In this document: piece after piece, positions 5,230-5,456 of the stretch | Position numbering within the stretch: position 1 is the stretch's first letter | Layout: each line of letters opens with the position of its first letter | NCBI GenBank assembly: GCA_964625865.1 | Contig: CAZVEV010000361.1 | Span: 1-5,456 of the forward strand | Length of the DNA: 5,456 nt | From: CAZVEV01 sp964625865 | GTDB lineage: Bacteria; Planctomycetota; Phycisphaerae; SM23-33 | Reading direction: 5' to 3' | Position numbers and translations under genes: made by a program | The notes under the pieces: generated by a model | What the model saw: the letters and a program-made list of their open reading frames with translations, nothing else | The model's database searches: none | Told to the model about the DNA's origin: nothing

Positions 5230-5319
5230 CCCCTCACCTCCGGCCTGCCCTGCATAGCTCGCAGAGCGACGCAGGGGCCATCGACGCACGGTCACGCGGA
5301 AATCAGATGTCCTATCAGT
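5230..5319 (+). promoter_or_regulatory. Conserved 5' leader block, copy 3 (upstream of gene 3)
   Basis: Same order as copy 1: CCCCTCAC, the CCCTGC/GCAGGG hairpin (5248-5253 with 5271-5276), the CACGCGGAAATCAG segment and CCTATCAGT. About seven differences from copy 1 over 90 nt, including one inserted A. It ends 31 nt before the gene 3 ATG. Confidence 0.7.
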
Positions 5320-5354
5320 CACTAATCCAAACTGCACGGGAGACGATCTCATGA
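5307..5354 (+). CDS. Possible 15-residue upstream ORF overlapping the gene 3 start
   Basis: ATG at 5307 opens a short frame (MSYQSLIQTARETIS) whose TGA overlaps the gene 3 start codon in ATGA (5351-5354), a layout that would allow translational coupling. Copy 2 has the same MSYQ opening at 1515 but its frame runs on past the gene 2 start. Copy 1 has no ATG here. No ribosome binding site is clear before 5307. Probably chance reading of a conserved RNA segment. Confidence 0.15.
   Translation: MSYQSLIQTARETIS
5338..5342 (+). promoter_or_regulatory. Ribosome binding site of gene 3
   Basis: GGGAG lies 8 nt before the ATG at 5351 and supports that start. Confidence 0.7.
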
Positions 5355-5456
5355 GACGGCCGACAACTCTTCTTTCGGTGGGCGCAGCAGTTCTCTTCTT
5401 GAGTAACCGTTCAGGCGAAGCCTCCGACATTCAGATGACCTCGCCACTTCTGCCGA
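5351..5456 (+). CDS. Exported protein, 5' end only (signal peptide)
   Basis: 35 codons are visible before the window ends. The protein starts MRRPTT, followed by a hydrophobic core (LLSVGAAVLFL) and a polar stretch SNRSGEASD, which reads as a signal peptide with a possible cut near GEA. Nothing of the mature domain can be recognised. Its promoter and leader match those of gene 2 and its leader matches that of gene 1, so by association it may be another PEP-CTERM protein, but the C terminus is not available. Start chosen for the ribosome binding site at 5338-5342 and the immediate signal peptide. Confidence 0.75.
   Translation, partial: MRRPTTLLSVGAAVLFLSNRSGEASDIQMTSPLLP

Noticed and set aside
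5107..5430. 107-residue minus-strand frame across the third leader
   Set aside because: It lies opposite the conserved leader, its hairpins and the gene 3 start, and its composition (Arg/Ser-rich) fits a chance frame.
1..5456. Integron-style attC sites or a CRISPR array, suggested by repeats between genes
   Set aside because: The repeats lie upstream of genes and include promoters, lack attC core sites (GTTRRRY/RYYYAAC), and are separated by whole genes instead of short equal spacers.

Overview
The window looks like chromosomal DNA from an environmental, GC-rich bacterium of the Planctomycetota (Phycisphaerae-like) or a neighbouring PVC lineage. The basis is two large exported proteins that both end in a PEP-CTERM sorting tail (a Pro-Glu-Pro motif, a hydrophobic stretch, then an Arg-rich end), an SASA-type esterase fused to a tandem-repeated accessory domain, and long structured intergenic regions. 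The lineage is inferred from protein style; no rRNA or marker gene is present.

Layout, all genes on the + strand: (1) 1-108 is the end of a conserved 5' leader that leads into gene 1. (2) Gene 1, 109-1164, is a 351-residue PEP-CTERM protein with two carbohydrate-binding-like beta-sandwich domains. (3) 1165-1560 is noncoding: a terminator hairpin, a near-consensus sigma70-type promoter and a leader of about 270 nt. (4) Gene 2, 1561-4704, is a 1047-residue protein with a signal peptide, three tandem copies of a domain of about 205-220 residues, a beta-rich linker, an SGNH/SASA esterase domain and a PEP-CTERM tail. (5) 4705-5350 is noncoding: a hairpin after the stop, a 222-bp imperfect palindrome that looks like a MITE, a second copy of the promoter and a third copy of the leader. 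(6) Gene 3 starts at 5351 with a signal peptide and runs off the window.

The most unusual signal is outside the genes. All three genes are preceded by the same leader block, about 92% identical between copies 1 and 3, although the coding sequences appear unrelated apart from export and sorting signals. Units 2 and 3 also share the promoter and the whole leader, so the conserved region runs from -35 to within about 30 nt of the start codon. Within it, a hairpin at the predicted 5' end of the transcript differs between the two copies at three positions and every difference keeps the base pair. A second hairpin behaves the same way at one pair. This suggests a shared structured leader RNA or regulatory cassette controlling a set of exported, PEP-CTERM-type polysaccharide-active proteins. 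In copy 2 one leader hairpin has been replaced by a tandem GAGC/GTCGAA-type dispersed repeat. In unit 3 the palindromic element lies just upstream of the -35 box, at a point where the unit 2 promoter looks like the empty site.

The genes probably work together as surface or secreted polysaccharide-handling proteins (binding plus deacetylation). Each appears to be its own transcription unit under the same type of control. No exosortase gene is in the window; it would have to be elsewhere in the genome.
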